Positions 17,578 through 25,388 of a stretch of DNA of 64,000 bases are shown here, in pieces. Below the pieces are notes generated by a model. That model saw nothing but the letters and a program-made list of their open reading frames with translations, searched no databases and had not been told where the DNA came from. The position numbers were made by a program, and so were the translations under genes. Source of the DNA: Sinorhizobium sp. RAC02 (GTDB taxonomy: Bacteria; Pseudomonadota; Alphaproteobacteria; Rhizobiales; Rhizobiaceae). Numbering within the stretch: position 1 is the stretch's first letter; every line of letters starts with the position of its first letter. The stretch is taken from positions 1,984,001-2,048,000 of the forward strand of contig NZ_CP016450.1 in the NCBI RefSeq assembly GCF_001713395.1, given 5' to 3'.

Positions 17578-17885
17578 CAAATCGCATTGAAAACTGGAAC
17601 GAAGCTGTTGCACAATTCCCACGTTTTGCGAGCAGGCCAGCCGCGCTGGATTTTCAGTGGAATTTCCGTCGCAAAGGTCAGGTGCAAAAGTCGGTCCTAC
17701 GCGACCGACCTTTGCGATGCCGAATGGCCGCTTCATCCCCCGTCAGCCTGAAAGCGGTCAGACCGCTCTCCACCCCATCTCAAACAAACCCAACCCCGTC
17801 CTGCAATGACCGCTTCGGGCCGATAGCCCGCTTTCCCGCCCCCCGCAGGAAGGCGGCGCGGCTCATCGGAAACCGCGCAATCAAT
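17578..17885. repeat. Palindromic and degenerate repeat-like DNA downstream of the esterase
   Basis: CGCAAAGGTC (17670-17679) and GACCTTTGCG (17707-17716) are a perfect ten-base inverted repeat enclosing a second pair, GTCGGTC/GACCGAC. Further on, about 17805-17840 resembles the dispersed CGCTTCGGGCC-type remnant seen upstream of the esterase. No gene is supported in this 308-base interval. Confidence 0.5.
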
Positions 17886-18794
17886 TCACCGCGCCGGCAC
17901 CGCCTTCAGATACGCCGCGATCGCCTCGCGGTCTTCCTTGGGCAGCCGTGCCATGTTCTTCTGCACCGACACCATGGCGCCGCCGACGCTGTCGAAGTCG
18001 GGGGTGAAGCCGGTTTCGAGGTAGCTGACGATGTCGCCGGCGCTCCAGCTGCCGAAGCCGCCTTCGGCGGGCGTGATGTTGGGCACGCGGCCTTCGCCTT
18101 CCGGGTTCGGTCCGCCCGCCAGCCATTGATCCGTCTTCAGGCCACCGAGCATGTCGCGCGGCGTGTGGCACTCGCCGCAGTGCCCCGGTCCTTCGACGAG
18201 ATACTGGCCGCGTTTCACTTGATCGTCGGCGTTCGCCAGTTCCACGCGCGGAGCGTCGTTGAGATACAGGAACTTCCAGCCGCCGAGCGCCAGGCGGATG
18301 TTGAACGGGAACGGCAGGTCATGCTCCGGCGCGACATTCGTGCTTTTCGGCAAGGTCTTCAGGTAGGCGTAGAGGTCGCCGACGTCCTTCACCGTCATGC
18401 GCGCATAGGAGGCGTAGGGGAAGGAGGGGTAGAGATGTTCGCCATCGCGGCCTGTGCCGCGCTTCATCGCATCGCCGAATTCCGCCAGCGTCCAGGCACC
18501 GATGCCGGCCGTCTCGTCGGGCGAAATGTTCGGGGCGTGGAAGGTGCCGAACGGGCTCTTCAGGGCAAGGCCGCCGGCGAGCACCAGCTTCTGGTCGTCC
18601 GCAGCACCCGGTGCCGCATGACAGCTGATACAGCCGCCCGCGTAGAAAATGCGCTCGCCATTGGCGAGGTCCGGCTCGCCTGCCGACGCCCAGACTTCCG
18701 CCGGCAGTCGTTCCGGTGCGGTGATGAAGAGAAAGGCGCCTGCGCCGATCGCGCCCAGCACGACGAGGCCGCCGAGGAGTTTCTTGAGTGCCAT
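17886..18794 (-). CDS. Membrane-anchored diheme cytochrome c
   Basis: Started at ATG 18794 (after GAGAGGGAA), the 302-residue protein has an N-terminal hydrophobic anchor (LLGGLVVLGAIGAGAFLFI) and two c-type domains with heme sites CISCH (Cys55-His59) and CGECH (Cys206-His210). The NISPDE and NITPAEGGFGSW patterns match diheme cytochromes that serve alcohol or aldehyde dehydrogenases or transfer electrons to oxidases. It lies 116 bases downstream of the cytochrome c' gene on the same strand, so the two probably form an operon. Its redox partner cannot be told. Confidence 0.87.
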   Translation of the reverse strand: MALKKLLGGLVVLGAIGAGAFLFITAPERLPAEVWASAGEPDLANGERIFYAGGCISCHAAPGAADDQKLVLAGGLALKSPFGTFHAPNISPDETAGIGAWTLAEFGDAMKRGTGRDGEHLYPSFPYASYARMTVKDVGDLYAYLKTLPKSTNVAPEHDLPFPFNIRLALGGWKFLYLNDAPRVELANADDQVKRGQYLVEGPGHCGECHTPRDMLGGLKTDQWLAGGPNPEGEGRVPNITPAEGGFGSWSAGDIVSYLETGFTPDFDSVGGAMVSVQKNMARLPKEDREAIAAYLKAVPAR

Positions 18795-18910
18795 GAACGT
18801 TCCCTCTCGCCAGCCGCAATCGTGTTCCAGCGGCATACTGACGTAAAACCATCGCCCCGGCAGGCTGGGCCGGGACGATGGCGTTTCTTCGAGTGGAGCC
18901 GGCCTACCGC

Positions 18911-19354
18911 TTATTTCTTGACGCGGTAGACCTCATGACAGCCTGCGCAGTTGGGGCCGATCACGCCGAGTGCTGCACCAACGGCCGCCTGGTCTGCCGG
19001 AAGGCCGGCAAGCACGGTATCCGCATCGGTGCCGAACTTGGCAGCCTTCGCCTTGAAGTCGTCCATCGCTTCCCAGATTTTTGGGCTCGCCTCGGTTTCA
19101 TGGCCCGTCTCGGAGCCGGCCGGAAACTGGTCCGGGAAAGCCTTTGCGACTTCACTCATCGTCGTCAGCGATGCCTTGACGATCTCCGCATCGTAGGGCT
19201 TTTCGCCCTTGGCGATACCGGCAAGCGCACCCATGGCGCCACCGACCTTCTTCATCATGTCCTGACGGACAACCTGCGGCTCATCCGCCGCAACGACAGC
19301 GCCTGCGCCAATGGCCGCAAGCGCGACTGCGGCCGCCAAAATCCTGAACTTCAT
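18911..19354 (-). CDS. Cytochrome c' family protein
   Basis: The 147-residue protein begins with a signal peptide (FRILAAAVALAAIGAGAVVAA) and ends with the heme motif CAGCH (Cys136-His140) seven residues from the C-terminus. The four-helix pattern (VVRQDMMKKVGGAMGALAGIAKGEKPYDA ... FPAGSETGHETEASPKIWEAMDDFKAKAAKF) is that of cytochrome c', a periplasmic pentacoordinate heme protein that binds NO and CO. A longer upstream frame exists but the signal peptide and GAGAA before ATG 19354 fix the start. It is likely first in an operon with the diheme cytochrome. Confidence 0.88.
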   Translation of the reverse strand: MKFRILAAAVALAAIGAGAVVAADEPQVVRQDMMKKVGGAMGALAGIAKGEKPYDAEIVKASLTTMSEVAKAFPDQFPAGSETGHETEASPKIWEAMDDFKAKAAKFGTDADTVLAGLPADQAAVGAALGVIGPNCAGCHEVYRVKK

Positions 19355-19543
19355 CGAGTTCTCCCGATTGCTGGCGGCCGGTCTTCGCCGCGCCGCCGGT
19401 TTACGATGCGGGGGCATGATTGCATTTTGAACGATTCCAGGCAGTAAATTCTTTTTGATGGTTTGCGCAGGCCGAGCGTCAAGCGTTCCTTTACTCCGCC
19501 GTGACACCTTCTGGAGATCGCCGCCCCGGAGAGCCTGCCCCGC

Positions 19544-20716
19544 ATGCAAAAAGCCGTCGATCCTCTGTGGTGCGTCGCGATTGCCGCCGCTCTTGCCGGC
19601 GCTGCCTGGATAACAATCGTCGGCCTCCAGCCCGGCCAGTTGACCATGGACTGGACCAACAAGGATTTTGCCAACTACTGGGTTGCTCCCCGGCTCGCGT
19701 TCGAAGGCCGCGTGCTTGAGGTCTTCGCGCCGCACGAGACCTATTTCGCGCATATGCAAGCATTCTTCGGGGCGGATTATCCCTGGCATTCCTGGAGCTA
19801 TCCGCCGCATTACCTACTTCTCATGCAGCCGCTCGGACTTCTCCCCTACAAGGTCGCATATCTCGCGTTCCTGTTCGGGACGGCCCTCATCCTGTGTGGC
19901 GCGGTGCATATCGCCTGCCGGCGGCTCGGATGGTGGCAACTTGTGCTGTTGCTGCCGGCGGTTCTGACGAACGCCATCACCGCGCAGAACGGCTTCCTGC
20001 TCGGCGCGTTCATGCTGGCAGGGCTTGCCCTGCGCGACAAACGCCCGGTCATCGCCGGCATCTGCCTGGGGCTATTGACCGTGAAGCCGCAGCTCGGCGT
20101 GCTCCTTCCCTTTCTGCTTCTGTATGAACGCCAGTGGCGGGTCATCATCAGCGCCTGCCTCACCACCGCCGTGCTGGTCCTGGTGTCGGCCTTGGTCTAC
20201 GGGGTGGAGGCATGGGCCGGCTACATCGCCCATGTCGTTCCCTATCAGACCGTCATCATGCGGCAGTTCGAGGGGCTGTTCCTCTATATGATGCCCACGG
20301 TGTTCGGATCCGTCCGCAGCCTCGGCGGCGATGCGACGACGGCATTCGCCTTCCATGTTCCGTTCGCCCTGGCGGTGCTGGCGCTCTATGGCTTCAGCCT
20401 CCCGCGCCTTGCCCGCGGCCCGGCGCGCGCTGCGAGTACCGTCTTCGCGACGCCGCTCGTCGTGCCCTACCTTCTCAGCTACGACATCGTCGCGCTTGCC
20501 GTCGCGGCCGTGCTCTGGGTTGATCACGGCCGGTTTTCACCAGCGCAACGCATCGGGCTGATCGTTCTTGTTTCCATGCCGCTGCTGATGCCCATACTGG
20601 GCATTGTCGGTTGGCCGATCGCGCCGCTCGTCATTCTGCTGGCATGGCTTGTACTTCTCCACCAGGAGGGTGCCCTGCCGCGTCTTACACGCTCCCCCAC
20701 CCCTTCCACACCGTAA
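19544..20716 (+). CDS. GT87-type (DUF2029) polyprenyl-phosphate-dependent glycosyltransferase, membrane protein
   Basis: The 390-residue protein has about nine to ten transmembrane segments and the GT87 layout: a first periplasmic loop TMDWTNKDFANYWVAPRL containing the acidic residue, YPWHSWSYPPHYLLLMQPL, and LTVKPQLGVLLPFLLL. GT87 members are mannosyl- or arabinosyltransferase-like enzymes using polyprenyl-linked sugars. The acceptor is unknown, and no polysaccharide cluster is adjacent. Its last 32 bases overlap the end of the convergent LysE gene. Confidence 0.8.
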   Translation: MQKAVDPLWCVAIAAALAGAAWITIVGLQPGQLTMDWTNKDFANYWVAPRLAFEGRVLEVFAPHETYFAHMQAFFGADYPWHSWSYPPHYLLLMQPLGLLPYKVAYLAFLFGTALILCGAVHIACRRLGWWQLVLLLPAVLTNAITAQNGFLLGAFMLAGLALRDKRPVIAGICLGLLTVKPQLGVLLPFLLLYERQWRVIISACLTTAVLVLVSALVYGVEAWAGYIAHVVPYQTVIMRQFEGLFLYMMPTVFGSVRSLGGDATTAFAFHVPFALAVLALYGFSLPRLARGPARAASTVFATPLVVPYLLSYDIVALAVAAVLWVDHGRFSPAQRIGLIVLVSMPLLMPILGIVGWPIAPLVILLAWLVLLHQEGALPRLTRSPTPSTP

Positions 20717-21320
20717 CCACGGCGATTGCCACCAGGAGCACGCCGGCGGCGCGGCCGATGAAGCGGGTGGCGGCGGGGTTGCCGATCAAGGCGTCGCGGC
20801 TGCGGGCCGCCGCGAGCGCCAGTCCGCCATAGACGGCGAGCTGCGTGACCCAGATCATCAGCAGCATGACGATCGTCTGGCGCCAGAGCGGGCCGAATTC
20901 CGGGCGCAGGAACTGCGGGAAGACGGCGAGCATGAAAAGATAGGCCTTGGGGTTCATCAGGCTGGTCAGCGCGCCCTGGCGAAACCGGGTGACAAGCCCG
21001 CGCCGGTCGAGGCTGTCGACGGCATCGACGACGATCGACGAGCGGAAAAGGCGCCAGCCGATATAGGCGACATAGACAGCCCCCAGGACGAGCAGCACGT
21101 TGAAGAGTTTGGGCGCGAAATGTAGCAGCATGCCGACGCCAAGCGCTGCATAGAGCGTGTGGATCAGCCCGCCGGCCATGATGCCGAAGGTCGCCGAGAG
21201 CCCGGCCTTGCGCCCGCCGGAGAGCGAACTCGCCAGCACGAAGACCATGTCCATGCCCGGCACGATGATGATGCCCGAGACAAGCAGGAAGAAGAGCCAG
21301 AGGTTTTCGCTGTAGGTCAT
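20685..21320 (-). CDS. LysE/RhtB-family amino-acid exporter
   Basis: The 211-residue protein has about six hydrophobic segments and the LysE-family N-terminus (FLLVSGIIIVPGMDMVFVLASSLSGGRKAGLSATFGIMAGGLIH). FRQGALTSLMNPKAYLFM is another family hallmark. Members export amino acids or related metabolites; the substrate cannot be read. It is divergent from a YafY-type WYL regulator, and the operator half-site TGTCAGTTG abuts its start codon, so regulation by that protein is likely. The 3' end overlaps the convergent GT87 gene. Confidence 0.88.
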   Translation of the reverse strand: MTYSENLWLFFLLVSGIIIVPGMDMVFVLASSLSGGRKAGLSATFGIMAGGLIHTLYAALGVGMLLHFAPKLFNVLLVLGAVYVAYIGWRLFRSSIVVDAVDSLDRRGLVTRFRQGALTSLMNPKAYLFMLAVFPQFLRPEFGPLWRQTIVMLLMIWVTQLAVYGGLALAAARSRDALIGNPAATRFIGRAAGVLLVAIAVVTVWKGWGSV

Positions 21321-21426
21321 GTCAGTTGCCCGTGTCTTTCCTTGCGCCGCAGCCTTATGCCACCTTTTGTTTCAAGCGCTTGAGGTGTGGTATAGCGAAG
21401 GCCAACTGACAGGGCTGTGTCAGTTG
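21320..21426. promoter_or_regulatory. Shared intergenic operator region of the LysE/YafY pair
   Basis: CAACTGACA (21403-21411) and TGTCAGTTG (21418-21426) are a perfect nine-base inverted repeat with a six-base spacer, 15 bases before the regulator start. A third identical half-site TGTCAGTTG lies at 21320-21328, touching the exporter start codon. The sharing between the two divergent starts suggests one regulator controls both genes. Confidence 0.6.
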
Positions 21427-21441
21427 TGATGGAGGAAAGCC

Positions 21442-22143
21442 ATGCGCAAGGCCTCGCGGCTGTTCGAGATCATCCAGATCCTGCGGCTCGCCCGCAACCC
21501 GGTCACGGCGGCTGACATCGCCGAGCGGCTGGAGGTGACGGTGCGTTCAATCTATCGCGATATCGGAGCCCTGCAGGCCATGCGCGTGCCGGTCGAGGGC
21601 GAGCGTGGCATCGGCTATATCCTGCGCCCAGGCTTCGACCTGCCGCCGCTGATGTTTTCCATCGAGGAGACCGAAGCCATCGTCCTTGCGCTCGCGCTTC
21701 TGGAGCGCACCGGCGACACCGAACTACAGGCCGCCGCCCGCAGGGTCGGCGACAAGATCGCCGGCGCGGTGCCACCGCCGCTGCGCCAGACGCTTTCCGC
21801 CCGCGCCTTGCACGCCTGGGGCACGACGCCGCGCCAGCCGGAGGGCATCGACCTCGCGACCGTGCGCCGCGCCATCCGCGACGAGGAAAAGCTTCTCATC
21901 GACTACCGTGACGAATACGGCCGCGCCACCGAGCGCGCGATCCGCCCCATCGCCCTCATCTACTATTCGGAGACGGCCAACATCGTCGGCTGGTGCGAAT
22001 TGCGCGAGGCAATGCGCAATTTCCGCGCCGACCGGGTGGCCGTCTGCGCGGCGACGGGGGCGCATTTCCACGGCGAAGGGGATCGGTTGCGGCAGATGTG
22101 GATTTCAGGCTGGGCGGAGAACGCGCAAGCAGCACGCCTCTAG
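21442..22143 (+). CDS. YafY-type HTH/WYL-domain transcriptional regulator
   Basis: The 233-residue protein has an N-terminal winged helix (SRLFEIIQILRLARNPVTAADIAERLEVTVRSIYRDIGALQAMRVPVEGERGIGYIL) and a C-terminal WYL-type effector domain (RAIRDEEKLLIDYRDEYG ... RPIALIYYSETANIVGWCELREAMRNFRADR). In this copy the WYL-like strand reads ANIVGWCEL. Such regulators often control an adjacent divergent gene, here LysE. GGAGG precedes the start. Its last four bases overlap the end of the convergent toxin gene. Confidence 0.9.
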   Translation: MRKASRLFEIIQILRLARNPVTAADIAERLEVTVRSIYRDIGALQAMRVPVEGERGIGYILRPGFDLPPLMFSIEETEAIVLALALLERTGDTELQAAARRVGDKIAGAVPPPLRQTLSARALHAWGTTPRQPEGIDLATVRRAIRDEEKLLIDYRDEYGRATERAIRPIALIYYSETANIVGWCELREAMRNFRADRVAVCAATGAHFHGEGDRLRQMWISGWAENAQAARL

Positions 22144-22448
22144 CCCGGCCACTCGTCAGGCGGCCAATCGCGCGCCGTGTGAAGGACCCGGAGAATGAAC
22201 AATGTCTCGTTCCCTTCGACCGTCTCGATGCAGTAGGCGATAATGTAGGGAAGTCCAACCACCGACTTCTCGTAGGTTCCCCCAACCCGACCCGGCCGCC
22301 CGATTGGGCGGTTCCCGAGCGCAACAACCAGGGCATCAATCCGCTCGGCGACCGAGCGCGCGGCGGCGGGATTGTCGCGGGCGATATGGCGTATCTGTTG
22401 TTTCAGGTCCTCAAGGGCGGCGCGGGACCACCGGACGGGTCGTTTCAT
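22140..22448 (-). CDS. ParE/RelE-family toxin
   Basis: The 102-residue basic protein shows the ParE/RelE pattern: VRWSRAALEDLKQQIRHIARDNPAAARSVAERID, then GNRPIGRPGRVGGTYEKSVVGLPYIIAYCIE and the final strand TLFILRVLHTARDWP. ParE toxins inhibit gyrase and RelE toxins cut mRNA; the LLxILRVxHxxRxWP tail and lack of RelE catalytic basics favour ParE-like, but this is inferred. The start overlaps the antitoxin stop by four bases, showing translational coupling. Confidence 0.85.
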   Translation of the reverse strand: MKRPVRWSRAALEDLKQQIRHIARDNPAAARSVAERIDALVVALGNRPIGRPGRVGGTYEKSVVGLPYIIAYCIETVEGNETLFILRVLHTARDWPPDEWPG

Positions 22449-22702
22449 GACCGAGCGCGTTCAGCCACGTCTATGATGGAGGACAGGTCCGACATGGCAT
22501 CGCCGTGCGAAACCGTTCGCCCGTTGCGAATGTCCTCCAGCCCCTCGTTTATGCCCTCGACGATCGCAAGTTCCTTGGCGACGTAGGCTGAAACGGCTTC
22601 GGCTGCGAGGAACGAGCGGCTGCGCCGCGTATCCACCGCGAGCCTGTCGAGCTTTTCCTTGAGATCCGCGCTGACACGGATGGTCATCGTCGTGCTGCTC
22701 AT
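22445..22702 (-). CDS. Ribbon-helix-helix antitoxin
   Basis: From ATG 22702 (AGGTG six bases upstream) this gives 85 residues; an earlier ATG at 22708 and GTG at 22711 are also in frame. TTMTIRVSADLKEKLDRLAVDTRRSRSFLAAEAVSAYV is a typical ribbon-helix-helix DNA-binding domain, and the acidic C-terminal helix should cover the toxin. It is the first gene of a two-gene toxin-antitoxin operon and should repress its own promoter. Confidence 0.85.
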   Translation of the reverse strand: MSSTTMTIRVSADLKEKLDRLAVDTRRSRSFLAAEAVSAYVAKELAIVEGINEGLEDIRNGRTVSHGDAMSDLSSIIDVAERARS

Positions 22703-22722
22703 ATCCATCACCTGTGCTGCGT

Positions 22723-22740
22723 TGTGTACAAACTAACACA
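22723..22740. promoter_or_regulatory. Probable operator of the toxin-antitoxin operon
   Basis: TGTGT (22723-22727) and ACACA (22736-22740) form an inverted repeat in the short space just upstream of the antitoxin start, where an autoregulating ribbon-helix-helix protein would bind. Confidence 0.4.
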
Positions 22741-22766
22741 TTCCATCGGCCTTGCACAGGACAACG

Positions 22767-22795
22767 AAAACCCCGGCCGTTGCCGACCGGGGTTT
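22767..22795 (-). terminator. Rho-independent terminator of the SOD gene
   Basis: Read on the minus strand, ACCCCGGTCGGCAACGGCCG-type stem (AAACCCCGG / CCGGGGTTT) with a short loop ends in TTTT, about 26 bases past the SOD stop codon. The A-run on the other side could make it bidirectional. Confidence 0.85.
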
Positions 22796-22820
22796 CGCAA
22801 ACTCAAGCAAGCAAAAAAGC

Positions 22821-23423
22821 TTACTTCGTAGCGGCTTCGTAGCGCTCCAGGACGTAGTCCCAGTTGATCAGGCTGTCGACGAAGGTTTCGAGGTACTTCG
22901 GGCGGGCGTTGCGGTAGTCGATGTAGTAGGAGTGTTCCCACACGTCGACGCCGAGGATCGGCTCTGCGCCGTGTACCAGCGGGTTTTCGCCGTTCGGGGT
23001 CTTCGAGATGGCGAGCTTCCCGTCCTTGACGGAGAGCCAGGCCCAGCCGGAGCCGAACTGCGTGGTGCCGGCAGCGATGAAGTCTGCCTTGAACTTGTCG
23101 TAGCCGCCGAGATCGGAATCGACCGCCTTCTGCAGGACGCCCGGCAGGCTCTTGCCGCCGCCGTCCTTCTTCAGCCACTTCCAGAAATGGACGTGGTTGT
23201 AGTGCTGGCCGGCATTGTTGAAGAGGCCCTGGTTGGTGCCGTAGGACTTCTTGACGATCTCTTCGAGCGACAGATCCGCCAGGCCGGCTTCTTCCGCCAG
23301 CTTGTTGCCGTTGTCGACATAGGCCTTGTGGTGCTTGTCGTGGTGATATTCGAGCGTTTCGCGCGACATGAAGGGCGAAAGCGCATCGTAATCATAGGGA
23401 AGCGGCGGAAGTTCGAAAGCCAT
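22821..23423 (-). CDS. sodB: Fe/Mn superoxide dismutase
   Basis: The 200-residue enzyme has the usual two domains: helical hairpin (ETLEYHHDKHHKAYVDNGN, His27 a metal ligand; NNAGQHYNHVHFW with the second His) and an alpha/beta domain with FGSGWAWL and GVDVWEHSYYIDY (Asp and His ligands). It dismutates superoxide in the cytoplasm. Metal preference cannot be settled by eye, but rhizobial enzymes of this type are often active with either metal. GAGGAGA lies before the start. A terminator follows, so it is monocistronic. Confidence 0.95.
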   Translation of the reverse strand: MAFELPPLPYDYDALSPFMSRETLEYHHDKHHKAYVDNGNKLAEEAGLADLSLEEIVKKSYGTNQGLFNNAGQHYNHVHFWKWLKKDGGGKSLPGVLQKAVDSDLGGYDKFKADFIAAGTTQFGSGWAWLSVKDGKLAISKTPNGENPLVHGAEPILGVDVWEHSYYIDYRNARPKYLETFVDSLINWDYVLERYEAATK

Positions 23424-23689
23424 CGTGATGTCTCCTCATTGTTTAGGCGCAATTCGCAACACGCAAAACTGTTTCGCTTTGCTGGAACTGCTCCGGCGAC
23501 GGAATTTTTTTCAAGGAAATCCGTGAGCGGAACATAGGAGCGGCAACCGGAAGAGGCAACCGCCCGGGTTCCAAATTTTCCTGACAGGCGACAAAATCAT
23601 TCCGGTTTTGCGTGTCAGATCAATGACGAAGCGGAACGAAATCCGATTCGAGACATTTTGTCCGACACCCTCGCAACACGGAGCCTCCC
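23424..23689. other. Divergent intergenic region between sodB and a hypothetical gene
   Basis: The 266 bases hold the promoters of both flanking genes. One possible stem-loop is visible: CTGACA (23581-23586) with TGTCAG (23613-23618), enclosing CAAAA/TTTTG. No coding frame is convincing. Confidence 0.4.
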
Positions 23690-24082
23690 ATGCGCGCCAT
23701 CCCCCTCGCCTGCCTTGCCCTTTCGCTCGCCGCCCCGGCGGCCCACGCCTCCTCGCCGGATGCCTGGGAGGAATTCCGCGCCGATGTGGAAAAGAGCTGC
23801 CTGGCGAGCCTGCCGGAGGCGCTCGGCACGCCCAACGTCTTCGTCGAGCCGACCGGCACCGAATCCTTCGGCATCGCCGCCATCGAGGGGCTGTCGCCGG
23901 AATCGAAGAGCCAGATCACCTATGTCTGCATCTACGACAAGCAGAAGAAGACGGTGCAGGTGTCGCCGCCGATTGCCGCGGAATTCCTGCATGTGGTGCG
24001 TGAAAGCGAACGCGAGGCGATCGCCAAGGAGAAGGCCGCGACGGGCGACAACAAGACGGAGGATGCAGCCGGTCAGGAGTGA
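23690..24082 (+). CDS. Small secreted hypothetical protein
   Basis: The 130-residue protein starts with a signal peptide (IPLACLALSLAAPAAHA) and a mature domain SSPDAWEEFRADVEKSCLASLP ... SKSQITYVCIYDKQKKTVQVSPP, in which two cysteines could form a disulfide. The C-terminal third is highly charged and Glu/Lys-rich, probably disordered. The pattern recurs in rhizobial genomes as a periplasmic protein of unknown function. GGAGCC lies just before the ATG. Confidence 0.6.
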   Translation: MRAIPLACLALSLAAPAAHASSPDAWEEFRADVEKSCLASLPEALGTPNVFVEPTGTESFGIAAIEGLSPESKSQITYVCIYDKQKKTVQVSPPIAAEFLHVVRESEREAIAKEKAATGDNKTEDAAGQE

Positions 24083-24131
24083 GGCTGCGCTTTACAGGGT
24101 GCCTGTTCTCTAACGATGGCACGCACCCCTC

Positions 24132-24226
24132 TCCGTCGTCATCCTCGGGCTTGACCCGAGGATCCATGCCACATGGACAGCGTGTGCGGTGGAGGTGGAT
24201 CCTCGGGTCAAGCCCGAGGATGACGG
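24132..24226. repeat. Intergenic palindromic repeat, CCTCGGG...CCCGAGG family (copy 2, mutually inverted pair)
   Basis: Two units lie in opposite orientation about 30 bases apart: GTCATCCTCGGG...CCCGAGGATCCAT (24136-24167) and its near reverse complement (24195-24226). Each is palindromic and together they could form a long hairpin. The pair is in the gap between convergent genes. Confidence 0.75.
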
Positions 24227-24320
24227 CGGAAAGGTGGTGCGCCAGACGTACGTCCAAGGCGATGCCCTTAACGCAAAAGCCGACCTCTCGACCGGCTCTT
24301 GTCATCCATGCATTCCGTGC

Positions 24321-25205
24321 TCAGGCATCCCCGTTGGAATGCGCCCAGTCGAAATAGAGGTCGCGCGCCTTGGCGGTGATCGGGCCGGGCTGGAGGTCGC
24401 GATCGTCGAGGCGTGTCACGGGCACGACCTTGGAATAGTTGCCCGAGGTGAAGATCTCGTCGGCCGTCTCGAAATCGGCGACTGTCAGCGTGGTCTCGAC
24501 CACCTCGAAACCGGCATCCCTCAACAGGCCGATGACGCGCATGCGGGTGATGCCGGCGAGGAAGGTGCGGTTGGCGGCGGGGGTGAAGACGACGCCATCC
24601 TTGACCATGAAGATGTTGGACGAGGCGGTCTCGGCGACATTGCCCAGCATGTCGCGCACTAGCGCGTTGTCGAAGCCGCGCTTCTTCGCCTCCACCAGCA
24701 TGCGGGCATTGTTCGGGTAGAGGCAGCCGGCCTTGGCGTCCGTCGGCATGCATTCCACCGTCGGGCGGCGGAAGGGCGAGACGGTGATCGACGAAGCGGC
24801 CTTCGGGTCGCCCATCGACGCCTCGAACAGGCAGAGCGCGAAGCGGGTCGATTCCGCGTCCGGTGCGACGACGCTGGTGGCGGAACCGTGCTCGGCCCAG
24901 TACATCGGCTTGATGTAGATCGCCGTCTTGCCGTCGAATTTTGCAACACCTTCCCAGGCGAGCGCCTCGATTTCTTCCGCCTTCATCGTCGCCTTGAGGC
25001 CGAGTGCCTCGGCAGAGCGGTTGACGCGCTGGCAATGCAAATCGAGGTCCGGGGCGATGCCGTCGAACCAGCGGGCGCCGTCGAACACGGTCGAGCCGAG
25101 CCACATGGCATGCGAGGTGGGGCCGATGAGCGGCGGGTTGCCCGAAATCCATTCGCCGTCCACGAAGGTCCAGGTCGTCGTGCGTGGTGAGGTATCGACT
25201 GGCAT
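24321..25205 (-). CDS. ilvE: Class IV (branched-chain-type) aminotransferase
   Basis: The 294-residue PLP enzyme has the fold-type IV pattern: VFDGARWFDG near the start, a Lys for the Schiff base in the central CLYPNNARMLVEAKKRGFDNAL stretch, and NVAETASSNIFMVKDGVVFTP followed by LAGITRMRVIGLL. This suits branched-chain amino-acid aminotransferase, although D-amino-acid or 4-amino-4-deoxychorismate enzymes share the fold. It makes or breaks Leu, Ile and Val with 2-oxoglutarate. It is divergent from the alcohol dehydrogenase. The symbol is tentative. Confidence 0.8.
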   Translation of the reverse strand: MPVDTSPRTTTWTFVDGEWISGNPPLIGPTSHAMWLGSTVFDGARWFDGIAPDLDLHCQRVNRSAEALGLKATMKAEEIEALAWEGVAKFDGKTAIYIKPMYWAEHGSATSVVAPDAESTRFALCLFEASMGDPKAASSITVSPFRRPTVECMPTDAKAGCLYPNNARMLVEAKKRGFDNALVRDMLGNVAETASSNIFMVKDGVVFTPAANRTFLAGITRMRVIGLLRDAGFEVVETTLTVADFETADEIFTSGNYSKVVPVTRLDDRDLQPGPITAKARDLYFDWAHSNGDA

Positions 25206-25388
25206 TTTTATACTCCTTTTCGCCCATCAAGGCCCGACCATTGCGGCTGGTCAAGCCAGAAATGCCTTCCGACAGCCGGCGCCGCTTGTCCATTCAAGAT
25301 GTTGAATGGGTGTATCAGGCCTTATCATGGGTCGCATGGTTGAGGGGCCGTGGGGTGCATGCGATACAGATACAAAGGGAGAAACAGC

